NCBI RefSeq assembly: GCF_019802055.1
Contig: NZ_JAHVHW010000003.1
Location: forward strand, 62,001 to 126,000
Direction: 5' to 3'
Source of the DNA: Ferrimonas balearica
GTDB lineage: Bacteria; Pseudomonadota; Gammaproteobacteria; Enterobacterales; Shewanellaceae
Length of the DNA: 64,000 nucleotides
Shown here: positions 49,902-58,567 of the stretch, piece by piece
Layout of the letters: every line of letters starts with the position of its first letter
Numbering within the stretch: position 1 is the stretch's first letter
The notes under the pieces: generated by a model
The model's database searches: none
What the model saw: the letters and a program-made list of their open reading frames with translations, nothing else
What the model was told of the DNA's origin: nothing
Made by a program: the position numbers and the translations under genes

Positions 49902-51407
49902 TTACATCAGGGCCGGGATACCGTATTGCGGCTCCAGCATGCCCACCGCCAGCATGGCGGCCAGACAGATCAGCAGCACAGCTCCGGGGATCACAAGGCG
50001 GTCCATCTTAGACAGACGCTTCGGACGCTCTTTGTCACCGATCAGGCCGTTATTATCCAGCAGCATGGTCAGGGCCCAAGCCAGAACCGGGTTGGTCACG
50101 GCAGCGGCGAACACACAGATACCCGCAGATTGAGAATCCTTGGTGTCCTTGATCATCTGCATACCCGCTTCCAGCAGCGGCAGGAATACACCCACCAGCA
50201 GCGCGATGCGCATTACCGGAGGCCATACCGCTACGTCCATCGGGAAGCCCAGGTAGGCCACGATGATACACAGGGTACCCAGCAGGATGGCGCCAGCCGG
50301 GATCGGACGCTTAGCGATAGCGGCCGGGATCATGTAAGTACCCCAGGAGGAGGTGATGTTACAGCCACCCAGAGAGGTACCTACCATCTGACGCACGGAG
50401 CAGGTGGTCATGGTGTCGTCCACGTCCATCAGCACTTTTTCGGTACCTTTGGGGTAGTTCAGTTCCTGGAAGATACGGTGACCCAGGAAGTCCGGAGACC
50501 ACATCGCAACCGCCAGAATGGCGAACGGCAGAGAGGCAATAAAGTGCTGCAGAGTCGGCAGACCCAGCATCCAGCCCTGTTCAGTGGAGCCCCACCAGTA
50601 AACCGGGTTCAGGTTCGGCAGACCGGTTTCAGTGGTAAAGGTCAGGTCAAAGCCCGCACCCAGCAGCAGCGCGGTCGCCAGGCCGGTAAAGGCACAGGCG
50701 GGGATTGCCAGCCAACGCTTGCCCACTTTGGCCAGGAAGGCGTACAGCACAATGGTGACCGCCAGAACAATCAGACCCACGTGGCCCATACCAATGCTGG
50801 TAGACCAGTTCTGAATGTCGCTGATCTGGCTCATGGCACCGGTAAAGCCGAGGAACACCAACAGGCCGCCTGCGACCCCTTCCCCCGTGAGATTCACCAG
50901 CCTTGAGCCCCCTTTGAAGGCACTGAGCAGCAGACCGAATACACCCAGCAGCAGCGCCAGCGCCAGTGGGTGAGCACCGGCCAGAGCGATGGCGCCAATC
51001 AGCGGGATCATCGGGCCGTGGTTACCGGCCAAGTTGGAGCGGGGGTTCAGGAAACCCGGGGCGATGATGCAGAACAGCAGCGCCGGGATCAGCATCTCTA
51101 CGCGAGCCACCTCAATGGCGAACTCACGGCCAAGCTCGATGTGGTCCCAGGCCTGGGACAAACCATCTGCCCAGGACATGGCCACAGCGGAGTACATGGC
51201 GATAATGCCGATGGTACCGGCCAGGGCGGGAACAAGATCTTCCCACTCGAAGTTGTAATCACGACCGGGCAGGTTCAGACGCCAACGGCGCGGCTTCATG
51301 ATTTGCAGTTCGTGTTCCAGGTACTCAGACCGGGTAGCGAACTCGCTGGCCGGGCGGTGTGCTTCCCGGTAGGACTTCTCTTCGGGTTTTGTTGTCTGCT
51401 CTTGCAT
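49902..51407 (-). CDS. DUF3360-family membrane permease
   Basis: 501 residues. Soluble N-terminal ~50 residues (AHRPASEFATRSEYLEHELQIMKPRRWRLNLPGRDYNFEWED) then 10-12 hydrophobic helices. Sequence features such as NHGPMIPLIGAIALAGAHPLAL and VDDTMTTCSVRQMVGTSLGGCNITSSWG (~310-340) recall SulP/xanthine-uracil-like permeases and match DUF3360 as I know it. Substrate unknown. The ATG after GAGGAG is used; an overlapping GTG 12 bp earlier is unlikely. Single gene with its own terminator and a long upstream region. Confidence 0.78.
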   Translation of the reverse strand: MQEQTTKPEEKSYREAHRPASEFATRSEYLEHELQIMKPRRWRLNLPGRDYNFEWEDLVPALAGTIGIIAMYSAVAMSWADGLSQAWDHIELGREFAIEVARVEMLIPALLFCIIAPGFLNPRSNLAGNHGPMIPLIGAIALAGAHPLALALLLGVFGLLLSAFKGGSRLVNLTGEGVAGGLLVFLGFTGAMSQISDIQNWSTSIGMGHVGLIVLAVTIVLYAFLAKVGKRWLAIPACAFTGLATALLLGAGFDLTFTTETGLPNLNPVYWWGSTEQGWMLGLPTLQHFIASLPFAILAVAMWSPDFLGHRIFQELNYPKGTEKVLMDVDDTMTTCSVRQMVGTSLGGCNITSSWGTYMIPAAIAKRPIPAGAILLGTLCIIVAYLGFPMDVAVWPPVMRIALLVGVFLPLLEAGMQMIKDTKDSQSAGICVFAAAVTNPVLAWALTMLLDNNGLIGDKERPKRLSKMDRLVIPGAVLLICLAAMLAVGMLEPQYGIPALM

Positions 51408-51781
51408 GGCAACAACCACTCCTCAACACAAGGGGTATCAATGACAACCGATGGGTTTCGGTTCGTTAGCCGATAACCAAAGCCCATCACAGTATAGCTT
51501 TGCGCGATATTCTGAACGCATTTGAGCCAGATACCGTGATCTGTATCCGAAGTCTTACCAATTTACCAATGACTTTTTCGCCGATGCGTTGTTTTTGTTC
51601 GGCGAAAGCATGATTGTGATCTGGCTTCCTTGACTCAGGTCAATTCGGCCAACGAATACTCGCTTTAAAAAGCGCTTTCTCATGGTTTTGGCAGAAACGA
51701 GGCCAAACCCCAGTCGCGGGCGATTTCCCCTCGATATTGATGGGATTTTCAAACCGCCCAATATTGGTCTGACCAAAAGAC
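51408..51781. other. Long upstream region of the DUF3360 gene with inverted repeats
   Basis: No gene. It contains a 10-bp palindrome AAAGCGCTTT near 51668-51677 and a spaced inverted repeat TTTGGC-N9-GCCAAA (51687-51707). These may be operator sites for the permease. No match to a riboswitch that I know. Confidence 0.4.
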
Positions 51782-51808
51782 AAAAGGCGCCATAATGGCG
51801 CCTTTATT
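51782..51808 (-). terminator. Terminator of popT
   Basis: AAAGGCGCC-ATAAT-GGCGCCTTT, with T-rich minus-strand exit, 18 bp after the popT stop. Confidence 0.88.
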
Positions 51809-51825
51809 GGTCATCCGTTCGGATT

Positions 51826-52746
51826 TTACTGGGTTCGCGCAGCAAACCGCTCCAGGCCCCATACCAGACCGATACCGGCCGCCGCACACAGCAGAGCCAT
51901 CGGGATCTGGGCAGAGGCGCCAGTCAGGGCTTCGTAGTGCCAGGGGCTGATCGCCTGCTCCAGCAGGGGCACCCGGTCACCGCCGGAGTTGGTGCGCCAG
52001 GTCAGTACCTCTTTCCAGGGCCAGATTTTGTTCAGCGTGCCCAGCATCAGGCCACAGAGGAACGCCAGTGTCAGACCATGGAAGCGGCGCAGCAGGAAGC
52101 TGAGCAGATGGGAGAAGCTCAGCAGCCCAAGAGCACAGCCACAGGCAAAGACCACAATGATGCTCAGATCAAAGCCCTTCACCGCCGCCAGCACAGGGCC
52201 ATAGAGCCCCAGAAGCAACAGAATAAAGGAACCGGAGATCCCCGGCAGAATCATGGCGCAGATAGCCAGCATGCCGCCCAACAGGAAATTGATGTAGCTG
52301 GCTTCCAGCGTCAGCGGGTTGGCCACGGTAATAATGTAAGCCAGACCAAAGCCCGCCGCCGCAGACAGCAGCGTTCCGACACCATGCCCCTTGATGGAGC
52401 GGCCGATGTGCACCAGAGAGATCAGGATAAGGCCGAAGAAGAAACTCCACAGCGGCACCGGATGGTTGGCCAGCAGATAGGTGATCACCCGGGCCAGAGT
52501 AAAGATGCTGGTGAGGATCCCCCCCAGAAGCGTCACCAGGAAGGTGCCATTGATGTAGTTCCAGGCACCCGCTACGCCCTCCCGGCGCCACACGCCGACC
52601 AAACTTGGGTTAATGCGACGGATGCTCTCCAACAGGCGATCGTAAATGCCACTAATAAAGGCGATGGTGCCGCCGGATACGCCAGGCACCACATCCGCGG
52701 CCCCCATGGCCATCCCTTTCAGAAAGGTGCGAAAGTCAAAACTCAT
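51826..52746 (-). CDS. popT: Undecaprenyl-phosphate translocase PopT (DUF368)
   Basis: 306 residues with about nine hydrophobic helices. MGAADVVPGVSGGTIAFISGIY (residues ~14-35, the DUF368 hallmark), LPGISGSFILLLLGLYGP (~165-182) and ALLCAAAG are diagnostic. DUF368 proteins such as Vibrio cholerae PopT recycle undecaprenyl phosphate across the inner membrane for envelope synthesis. Starts 75 bp after the parA/RHH operon terminator, so it probably has its own promoter. Confidence 0.88.
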   Translation of the reverse strand: MSFDFRTFLKGMAMGAADVVPGVSGGTIAFISGIYDRLLESIRRINPSLVGVWRREGVAGAWNYINGTFLVTLLGGILTSIFTLARVITYLLANHPVPLWSFFFGLILISLVHIGRSIKGHGVGTLLSAAAGFGLAYIITVANPLTLEASYINFLLGGMLAICAMILPGISGSFILLLLGLYGPVLAAVKGFDLSIIVVFACGCALGLLSFSHLLSFLLRRFHGLTLAFLCGLMLGTLNKIWPWKEVLTWRTNSGGDRVPLLEQAISPWHYEALTGASAQIPMALLCAAAGIGLVWGLERFAARTQ

Positions 52747-52815
52747 GTAAGAACAGTACTCACGGGTCTAAGCAGTGCGGAGGATTATATCGGCTTTTTG
52801 TCGAAAGATTGTGGA

Positions 52816-52841
52816 TAAAAAAATGGGGCCTGTTCGGCCCC
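52816..52841 (-). terminator. Terminator of the parA-RHH operon
   Basis: GGGGCC-TGTTC-GGCCCC followed on the minus strand by a run of seven T. Confidence 0.9.
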
Positions 52842-52861
52842 TAATCTGATTGTGGGGAACA

Positions 52862-53197
52862 TCAGGGAGTCGTGCTGCGAAGGTACTGGTCCAGATCCCG
52901 GTTCCAATCGAGTTGGTCCAGCCAGATCCGGATCAACCTCGATTTGGGGATGCCGGTGTGCTGCGATAACAGATTGAGCCGTTCAATGGTCTGGTCATTG
53001 AGGCTGAAGTTCGCTTTTTTACAGCGGCAGTTCTCACAGCCGCGGACAGGGTGGAGCGGCACGACTCTGCTTTGGCCTGCACTGTAGGCCACAGCGCCGT
53101 TGATGAACGCCTCCAACTGGGCTTCGCGCCCTTCGTGCGATAACGCGTCGGTTTTATTGGACGAGGGCGATTTTCGCTTCAAGTTCAGCAGGCTCAT
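52862..53197 (-). CDS. Small ribbon-helix-helix-like partner of the ParA protein
   Basis: 111 residues. A basic, disordered N-terminus (MSLLNLKRKSPSSNKTD), a cysteine cluster GCENCRCKK (residues ~53-61, C-x-x-C-x-C) and a C-terminal ribbon-helix-helix-like segment ANFSLNDQTIERLNLLSQHTGIPKSRLIRIWLDQL (~63-97). The RHH fold suggests DNA binding, as in ParG- or CopG-type partition partners; the cysteines may bind metal. AGAGGGGG precedes the ATG. It overlaps the parA 3' end by 44 bp, so the two are coupled and share the c-di-GMP riboswitch. Confidence 0.72.
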   Translation of the reverse strand: MSLLNLKRKSPSSNKTDALSHEGREAQLEAFINGAVAYSAGQSRVVPLHPVRGCENCRCKKANFSLNDQTIERLNLLSQHTGIPKSRLIRIWLDQLDWNRDLDQYLRSTTP

Positions 53198-53852
53198 GGT
53201 TCCCCCTCTGGCCACGATAGAGCAGTTCGTGAATGATCTGGCGGATCTCGGTGGCGCACTTGCCGTCCGGTTCCGACTCCATCACCGACATGCCGGATTC
53301 CTCACTGTCATCGTACATATTGCGACTGTAGGTAACGGCATCCAGCACCGGCAAGCCGTAGGAACGACACACCTCTTTGGCTTCCAGAATGCGGGGCGCC
53401 AGTGAGGGCAATGAGGGGCACTGGGTGATGACAAACGCCATATTCATATTGGGGTTGACCATCTGACAGGTGGAGACAATGTCCTCCATATGCTCAACGG
53501 TCTTAAGGTCGCGTCGCTTGGGGCGCAGTGGCACAAGTACGTGGTCGGCAACCGCCATGGATGAACGCAGTGCCAGGTTGTCCTGACCACCACAGTCAAT
53601 CACCAGATAATCGTAACGCTCTCGCAGGCTTAGCAACTCGTTGCGGATTTTTCCGTAGAGTTGAATGCAGTTGATATGAGGGAGTTGAGGATTGCTGCAG
53701 CGTTCCTGAACCCAGTCCGAGGTGGTGCGCTGGGGATCGCAATCCACCATCAGCACATTCCCTTCCTCTTCAGTTCTCAGGTAAACCGCAATATTTTGCG
53801 CCAGACAGCTTTTTCCGCTGCCACCTTTTTCTCCACCAACAAGGATGATCAT
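53154..53852 (-). CDS. ParA/MinD-like partition ATPase under riboswitch control
   Basis: 232 residues. Deviant Walker A GGEKGGSGKSCLAQN (residues ~6-20; the KGG-x-GK-[ST] form), Walker A' region VDCDPQRTTSDW, Walker B YLVIDCGGQDN and LVPLRPKRRDLKTVEHM. ParA-type ATPases position DNA or protein cargo. The ATG follows GGGAAGG. No ParB with HTH is next to it; the partner is the small RHH-like protein. A GEMM-I c-di-GMP riboswitch lies 92 nt upstream on the same strand. It is not the chromosomal parAB locus, since the usual gid/par neighbours are absent. Confidence 0.85.
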   Translation of the reverse strand: MIILVGGEKGGSGKSCLAQNIAVYLRTEEEGNVLMVDCDPQRTTSDWVQERCSNPQLPHINCIQLYGKIRNELLSLRERYDYLVIDCGGQDNLALRSSMAVADHVLVPLRPKRRDLKTVEHMEDIVSTCQMVNPNMNMAFVITQCPSLPSLAPRILEAKEVCRSYGLPVLDAVTYSRNMYDDSEESGMSVMESEPDGKCATEIRQIIHELLYRGQRGNHEPAELEAKIALVQ

Positions 53853-53943
53853 GACCGATTCCTTCCCTGATTGTCCGAATGAGTGGTCTGGGGAGACCAC
53901 GCCTGCACGGAAAAAGGAGGTGCGATCACAGGAGGGATCAATA

Positions 53944-54032
53944 CACTCGGCAGCCCCGCTATCAATAGCTTTCACCTTAGACCGGAGGCTTTGCGTCCCA
54001 GGCTTTCACCTGGTTTGCCTTTTTCGTCGTGC
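53944..54032 (-). promoter_or_regulatory. Cyclic-di-GMP-I (GEMM-I) riboswitch of the parA operon
   Basis: Read on the minus strand, the region carries in order GGCAAACC, a stem CCAGGT-GAAA-GCCTGG with GNRA loop, GGGACGCAAAGCCTCCGG, a variable second arm GCTA-TTGA-TAGC, and TAGCGGGGCTGCCGAG. Each block and its spacing match the Vc2-type aptamer (GGGCAAACC, GAAA tetraloop, GGGACGCAAAGCCTCCGG, TAGCGGGGTTACCGA). Flanking CAC and GTG can form the base stem. The ~90 nt between aptamer and the parA ATG contain a GTGGTCT-CCCC-AGACCAC hairpin and pyrimidine-rich tracts, but no T run, so control of translation is more likely than classical termination. Confidence 0.92.
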
Positions 54033-54113
54033 TTTCCCCATCATAGCCAATGCGTTAGCGGATACCAGATCATTTTTCACACAGTTCACCAACTGACTCA
54101 TAACGCAGCAACG

Positions 54114-54137
54114 AAAAAGGGGCCTTGATGGCCCCTT
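54114..54137 (-). terminator. Terminator after the 2OG-Fe(II) oxygenase gene
   Basis: AAGGGGCC-TTGAT-GGCCCCTT with a minus-strand T5 exit, close after the stop. Confidence 0.88.
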
Positions 54138-54142
54138 CCTCT

Positions 54143-54982
54143 TTAGATAACGCCCAACTCTCTAAGGCGCTCCATCAAGTAGCTGTGGGCGGTATGACGC
54201 CGCGACAGCACCACCTCCGGACGGGGGTGGAGAAACAGTGGCAGAGAGATGCGGGACTGGTTGGTCGCCTCACCTTCCGGGTTAACCACCCGGTGCGTGG
54301 TGGAGGGGAAGTACCCTCCGGAGGCTTCCTGCAGCATATCGCCGATGTTGACGATCAGGGTGCCAAAATCGCAAGGCACGTCCATCCACTCGCCATCGCG
54401 GCCCTTCACCTGCAGCCCTTTAGCGTTGGCCGCAGGCAGGATGGTCAGCAGGTTGATGTCCTCATGGGCGGCTGCGCGGATGGCCCCCGCGGTTTCATCC
54501 CCTTTCAACGGCGGGTAATGCAGTACGCGAAGCAGGGATTTGTCACTGCCCTCAATCATGCTGGGCAGCGGCTCAGCGTAGTGTGCCGCCACCGCCGCCG
54601 GGCCCTCTTGCTGTACCCAGGTCAGCAGCTCTGCTGCCAGCGAAGTGGCCTGCTCATAGTAAGAGGCCAGCTGCGCTTTGTGTTCGGGCGGACACTGGCC
54701 CCAGGGGTAGTAGTGGAAATACTCTTTGATGTCTTTAACCGTGTGGCCCTTCGCCACTTCGGAGACGGTGGCAGGGAAGAAGCCATCCTGAGTCTCACGG
54801 TTAAAGTGGTATTGCTCTTTGCTGTCACCATCAAAGAAGCCTTGCCAATCCTGGTAGATGGACTCGACCAGTTGCTGGGGAATGGGGTGGTTTTTCAGTA
54901 CGCCAAATCCGGTCTGGCGCAGGGATTCGACAAACTGGGACGGTGCGTCAGGTGCACGGTAGTCTACGGCAGTCAGTTTCAT
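54143..54982 (-). CDS. 2-oxoglutarate/Fe(II)-dependent dioxygenase (isopenicillin-N-synthase-like)
   Basis: 279 residues. The iron and 2OG ligands are visible: H-E-D in AAAHEDINLLT (H ~173, D ~175), the distal His in STTHRVVNP (~230) and the R-x-S in NQSRISLPLF (~245). N-terminal DFRAPDAP-like and QTGFGVLKNHPIP match the family. Such enzymes hydroxylate or desaturate small substrates; the substrate is not deducible. AGAGG precedes the ATG. Stands alone between the sucCD terminator and the c-di-GMP riboswitch region. Confidence 0.82.
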   Translation of the reverse strand: MKLTAVDYRAPDAPSQFVESLRQTGFGVLKNHPIPQQLVESIYQDWQGFFDGDSKEQYHFNRETQDGFFPATVSEVAKGHTVKDIKEYFHYYPWGQCPPEHKAQLASYYEQATSLAAELLTWVQQEGPAAVAAHYAEPLPSMIEGSDKSLLRVLHYPPLKGDETAGAIRAAAHEDINLLTILPAANAKGLQVKGRDGEWMDVPCDFGTLIVNIGDMLQEASGGYFPSTTHRVVNPEGEATNQSRISLPLFLHPRPEVVLSRRHTAHSYLMERLRELGVI

Positions 54983-55092
54983 CAGTACCTCTCATCTGGA
55001 AAAGGGGCATCAGCCCAAAGCTCGACGCACCCACGGCGTTATTGGGTATAGGAATGGCGATGTGATCGCTGCCGAAGGCGCGGTATGGGATG

Positions 55093-55161
55093 TCAGACGG
55101 TCAGGGTAACCATGCCGAACAAGACAATGCCCACTACCATCAGGTAATCGCGTCGATGCAT
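55093..55161 (-). CDS. 22-residue membrane micropeptide candidate
   Basis: ATG preceded by AAGGAGAAAGTC (consensus ribosome binding site). The peptide starts MHRRDYLMVVGIVL, a basic head followed by a membrane-length hydrophobic stretch, and ends TLTV. It lies only ~18 nt after the sucCD terminator, so it would be made from read-through transcripts or from its own promoter overlapping the terminator. No known family; supported by signals only. Confidence 0.4.
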   Translation of the reverse strand: MHRRDYLMVVGIVLFGMVTLTV

Positions 55162-55178
55162 GACTTTCTCCTTGTCAT

Positions 55179-55210
55179 AAAAAGGCCCACCGTCGGGGTG
55201 GGCCTCTTTT
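55179..55210 (-). terminator. Terminator of sucCD
   Basis: GGCCCACC-GTCGG-GGTGGGCC stem with a minus-strand TTTTT exit, 11-40 bp after the sucD stop. Confidence 0.9.
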
Positions 55211-55220
55211 AATCAATGGC

Positions 55221-56093
55221 TTACCAACCAGTGACTTCGCGCAGCGCCTTGCCGATGTCGGCCAGGGAGCGCACGGTTTTCACGCCAGCGTCTTCCAGCG
55301 CGGCGAACTTCTCAGCGGCGGTGCCTTTACCACCGGCAATGATGGCGCCAGCGTGGCCCATACGCTTGCCCGGAGGCGCAGTCACACCGGCGATGTAGGA
55401 CACAACCGGCTTGGTTACGTTCTGCTTGATGTAGGCCGCGGCTTCCTCTTCAGCAGTACCGCCGATCTCACCGATCATCACGATCGCTTCGGTCTGCGGG
55501 TCCTTCTCGAACATCTCCAGGATGTCGATGAAGTTGGAACCCGGGATCGGGTCGCCACCGATGCCCACACAGGTGGACTGGCCGAAACCTTCGTCAGTGG
55601 TCTGCTTAACCGCTTCGTAGGTCAGGGTGCCGGAGCGGGAAACGATGCCCACTTTGCCCGGCTGGTGGATGTGACCGGGCATGATGCCGATCTTGCTCTC
55701 ACCCGGAGTGATAACACCGGGGCAGTTGGGGCCGATCATGCGAACGCCAGCCTGGTCCAGCTTGACCTTAACGTCCAGCATGTCCAGAGTCGGGATCCCT
55801 TCGGTGATGGTGACGATCAGCTCGATGCCGGCGTCGATCGCTTCCAGGATGGCATCCTTACAGAAGGGAGCCGGTACGTAGATTACGGAAGCGGTAGCGC
55901 CAGTGGCTTCAACGGCTTCACGTACGGTGTTGAACACCGGCAGACCCAGGTGAGTGGAACCACCTTTGCCCGGAGAAACACCACCCACCATCTGAGTGCC
56001 ATAAGCGATGGCCTGCTCGGAGTGGAAGGTACCCTGGCCGCCAGTAAAGCCCTGGCAGATCACCTTGGTGTCTTTGTTAATCAGAACGCTCAT
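55221..56093 (-). CDS. sucD: Succinyl-CoA synthetase alpha subunit
   Basis: 290 residues. CoA-binding Rossmann N-terminus ([22 protein letters not shown]), ligase core GPNCPGVI and the phosphohistidine loop [12 protein letters not shown] (~H248). With SucC it converts succinyl-CoA plus ADP or GDP and phosphate to succinate and NTP in the TCA cycle. Its ATG shares one base with the sucC stop (TAATG), so translation is coupled. Full length and typical. Confidence 0.97.
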   Translation of the reverse strand: MSVLINKDTKVICQGFTGGQGTFHSEQAIAYGTQMVGGVSPGKGGSTHLGLPVFNTVREAVEATGATASVIYVPAPFCKDAILEAIDAGIELIVTITEGIPTLDMLDVKVKLDQAGVRMIGPNCPGVITPGESKIGIMPGHIHQPGKVGIVSRSGTLTYEAVKQTTDEGFGQSTCVGIGGDPIPGSNFIDILEMFEKDPQTEAIVMIGEIGGTAEEEAAAYIKQNVTKPVVSYIAGVTAPPGKRMGHAGAIIAGGKGTAAEKFAALEDAGVKTVRSLADIGKALREVTGW

Positions 56094-57259
56094 TACTGGG
56101 CCTCCGCGGCTTTTACTACTTGCTGGGCAGCGTCGGTCAGGCTGTTCGCTGCGATGATGTTCAGGCCGGATTCGGCCAGCTTCTGGGCACCCAGTTCGGC
56201 ATTGTTGCCTTCCAGACGTACCACCACGGGGACTTTCACACCCACCTCTTCCACGGCACCGATGATGCCGTCAGCGATGAGGTCACAGCGAACGATGCCG
56301 CCGAAGATGTTCACCAGTACCGCTTTCACGTTGCTGTCGGACAGGATGATCTTGAACGCTTCGGTTACGCGCTCTTTGGTGGCGCCGCCACCCACATCCA
56401 GGAAGTTGGCCGGGCTGCCACCGTGCAGGTTCACGATGTCCATGGTGCCCATTGCCAGACCGGCGCCGTTTACCATGCAGCCGATGTTGCCATCCAGTGC
56501 CACGTAGTTCAGTTCCCACTGAGCAGCGTGCGCTTCACGCTCGTCTTCCTGGGACGGATCGTGCATCTGACGAACCTTGGGCTGACGGTACAGGGCGTTG
56601 GAATCGATGTTGATCTTGCCATCCAGGCAGTGCAGGTTGCCCTGGTCGGTGATCACCAGCGGGTTGATCTCCAGCAGAGCGAAGTCCAGGTCCAGGAACA
56701 TCTGGCCCAGACCCATAAAGATCTTGGTGAACTGCTTGATCTGGTCGCCTTCCAGGCCCAGTTTGAAGGCCAGTTCACGGCCCTGGTAAGGCTGCGGGCC
56801 TACCAGCGGATCGATGGCGGCTTTGTGGATCAGCTCAGGCGTTTCCTCGGCCACTTTCTCGATCTCAACACCGCCTTCGGTGGAGGCCATGAAAACAACG
56901 CGCTGAGTGCCACGGTCTACTACCGCGCCCAGGTACAGTTCTTTGGCGATGTCGGTGCAGGATTCCACCAGGATTTTGGCAACCGGCTGACCGTTGGCGT
57001 CAGTCTGATAGGTCACCAGGTTCTTGCCCAGCCAGTGCTGAGCGAATTCGCGGATCTCTTCCTTGCTGGAAGCCAGTTTCACACCGCCCGCTTTACCACG
57101 GCCACCGGCGTGTACCTGACACTTCACTACCCACTTATCGCCGCCAATTTTGCTTGCCGCTTCAGCCGCTTCCTGGGGAGTGTCGCAAGCGTAACCTTCG
57201 GAGACGGGCAGGCCGTACTCGGCGAAGATCTGCTTAGCCTGATATTCATGCAGATTCAT
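56093..57259 (-). CDS. sucC: Succinyl-CoA synthetase beta subunit
   Basis: 388 residues, E. coli length. ATP-grasp domain at the N-terminus ([31 protein letters not shown]) and CoA-ligase domain at the C-terminus ([42 protein letters not shown]). It pairs with SucD. Preceded by a strong hairpin between sucB and sucC, so it may also have its own promoter or altered stoichiometry relative to sucAB. Confidence 0.97.
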   Translation of the reverse strand: MNLHEYQAKQIFAEYGLPVSEGYACDTPQEAAEAASKIGGDKWVVKCQVHAGGRGKAGGVKLASSKEEIREFAQHWLGKNLVTYQTDANGQPVAKILVESCTDIAKELYLGAVVDRGTQRVVFMASTEGGVEIEKVAEETPELIHKAAIDPLVGPQPYQGRELAFKLGLEGDQIKQFTKIFMGLGQMFLDLDFALLEINPLVITDQGNLHCLDGKINIDSNALYRQPKVRQMHDPSQEDEREAHAAQWELNYVALDGNIGCMVNGAGLAMGTMDIVNLHGGSPANFLDVGGGATKERVTEAFKIILSDSNVKAVLVNIFGGIVRCDLIADGIIGAVEEVGVKVPVVVRLEGNNAELGAQKLAESGLNIIAANSLTDAAQQVVKAAEAQ

Positions 57260-57315
57260 ACTATTTATCCGTATTACTTCTTATGATTTCCATAGCCCGT
57301 AGGCTGGGGACTTGA

Positions 57316-57340
57316 TAAACGGGGAGGCGTGGCCTCCCCG
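57316..57340 (-). terminator. Strong hairpin between sucB and sucC
   Basis: A perfect 9-bp stem (CGGGGAGGC with GCCTCCCCG) around 3 bases with only GTTTA after it on the minus strand. It may attenuate transcription or protect upstream mRNA rather than fully terminate. Confidence 0.6.
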
Positions 57341-57349
57341 GCAAAAACC

Positions 57350-58543
57350 TTAGATGTCCAGCAGCAGACGAGTCGGATCTTCCAGCAGTTCCTTAATGGT
57401 CACCAGGAAGCCTACAGACTCGCGGCCGTCTACGATGCGGTGATCGTAGGACAGGGCCAGGTACATCATCGGTTGAATCACGACTTCGCCGTTTACAGCC
57501 ATCGGACGATCCTTGATGGCGTGCATGCCCAGGATGGCGCTCTGCGGCGGGTTGATGATCGGGGTGGACATCAGAGAACCGAACACACCACCGTTGGTGA
57601 TGGTGAAGTTACCACCGGTCAGCTCATCTACGGTCAGCTTGCCCTGCTGGCCTTTCACCGCCAGCTCCTTGATGCCCTTTTCAATCTCGGCAACGGACAG
57701 CTTGTCCGCGTCACGCAGTACCGGGGTCACCAGGCCACGCGGGGTGGATACGGCGATGCTGACGTCGAAGTAGTTGTGGTAAACGATGTCATCACCGTCG
57801 ATGGAAGCGTTCACCTCGGGGTAGCGCTTCAGCGCTTCCACTACGGCCTTAACGTAGAAGGACATGAAGCCCAGGCGGATGCCGTGGCGCTCTTCAAAGA
57901 TGTCCTTGTACTGCTTGCGCAGAGCCATGATGGGACCCATGTTGACCTCGTTGAAGGTGGTCAGCATGGCGGTGGAGTTCTTGGCTTCCAGCAGACGCTC
58001 GGCAATGCGCTTGCGCAGACGGGTCATCGGTACGCGCTTCTCGGAGCGGTCACCCAGTGCCGGGGCCGGAGCGGCAGCAGCCGGAGCCGCAGCCGGGGCG
58101 CCCTGACCTTTGATAAAGGCTTCCACATCCTCTTTGGTGATGCGACCGCCAACACCGCTGCCGGACACTTTGGACACGTCCACATTGTGCTCGGCAACCA
58201 GGCGACGAACGGAGGGGCTCAGGGCGTCGTTGCCCGCCTCTTCCGCCACTTCAGCAACCGGAGCGGCTTCCGCTTCGGCCTTGCTCACTTCCTGACCGGC
58301 CTTGGCACCAGCAACAAAGCGCGCAATCACCTGCTCAGCCAGAACGGTATCGCCTTCACCGTGCAGAATCTCTGCCAGCTGGCCATCTTCCGGAGCGACC
58401 ACCTCAAGAACCACTTTATCGGTTTCAATGTCTACCAGGTTCTGGTCACGGCTTACCGCTTCACCGGGCTGAACGTGCCAGGTGGCAATGGTGGCATCGG
58501 CGACGGACTCAGGGAGTACGGGAACCTTAATTTCGATGCTCAT
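57350..58543 (-). CDS. sucB: 2-oxoglutarate dehydrogenase E2 (dihydrolipoyl succinyltransferase)
   Basis: 397 residues. N-terminal lipoyl domain with lipoylated Lys43 in ETDKVVLEV, an Ala/Pro/Glu-rich linker, a peripheral subunit-binding domain ([14 protein letters not shown], ~105-140), and the C-terminal catalytic domain with SYDHRIVDG. It moves succinyl groups to CoA in the OGDH complex. Gap to sucA is 24 bp. Confidence 0.97.
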   Translation of the reverse strand: MSIEIKVPVLPESVADATIATWHVQPGEAVSRDQNLVDIETDKVVLEVVAPEDGQLAEILHGEGDTVLAEQVIARFVAGAKAGQEVSKAEAEAAPVAEVAEEAGNDALSPSVRRLVAEHNVDVSKVSGSGVGGRITKEDVEAFIKGQGAPAAAPAAAAPAPALGDRSEKRVPMTRLRKRIAERLLEAKNSTAMLTTFNEVNMGPIMALRKQYKDIFEERHGIRLGFMSFYVKAVVEALKRYPEVNASIDGDDIVYHNYFDVSIAVSTPRGLVTPVLRDADKLSVAEIEKGIKELAVKGQQGKLTVDELTGGNFTITNGGVFGSLMSTPIINPPQSAILGMHAIKDRPMAVNGEVVIQPMMYLALSYDHRIVDGRESVGFLVTIKELLEDPTRLLLDI

Positions 58544-58567
58544 TGATCTTTAATCCTTGTTATCTAC

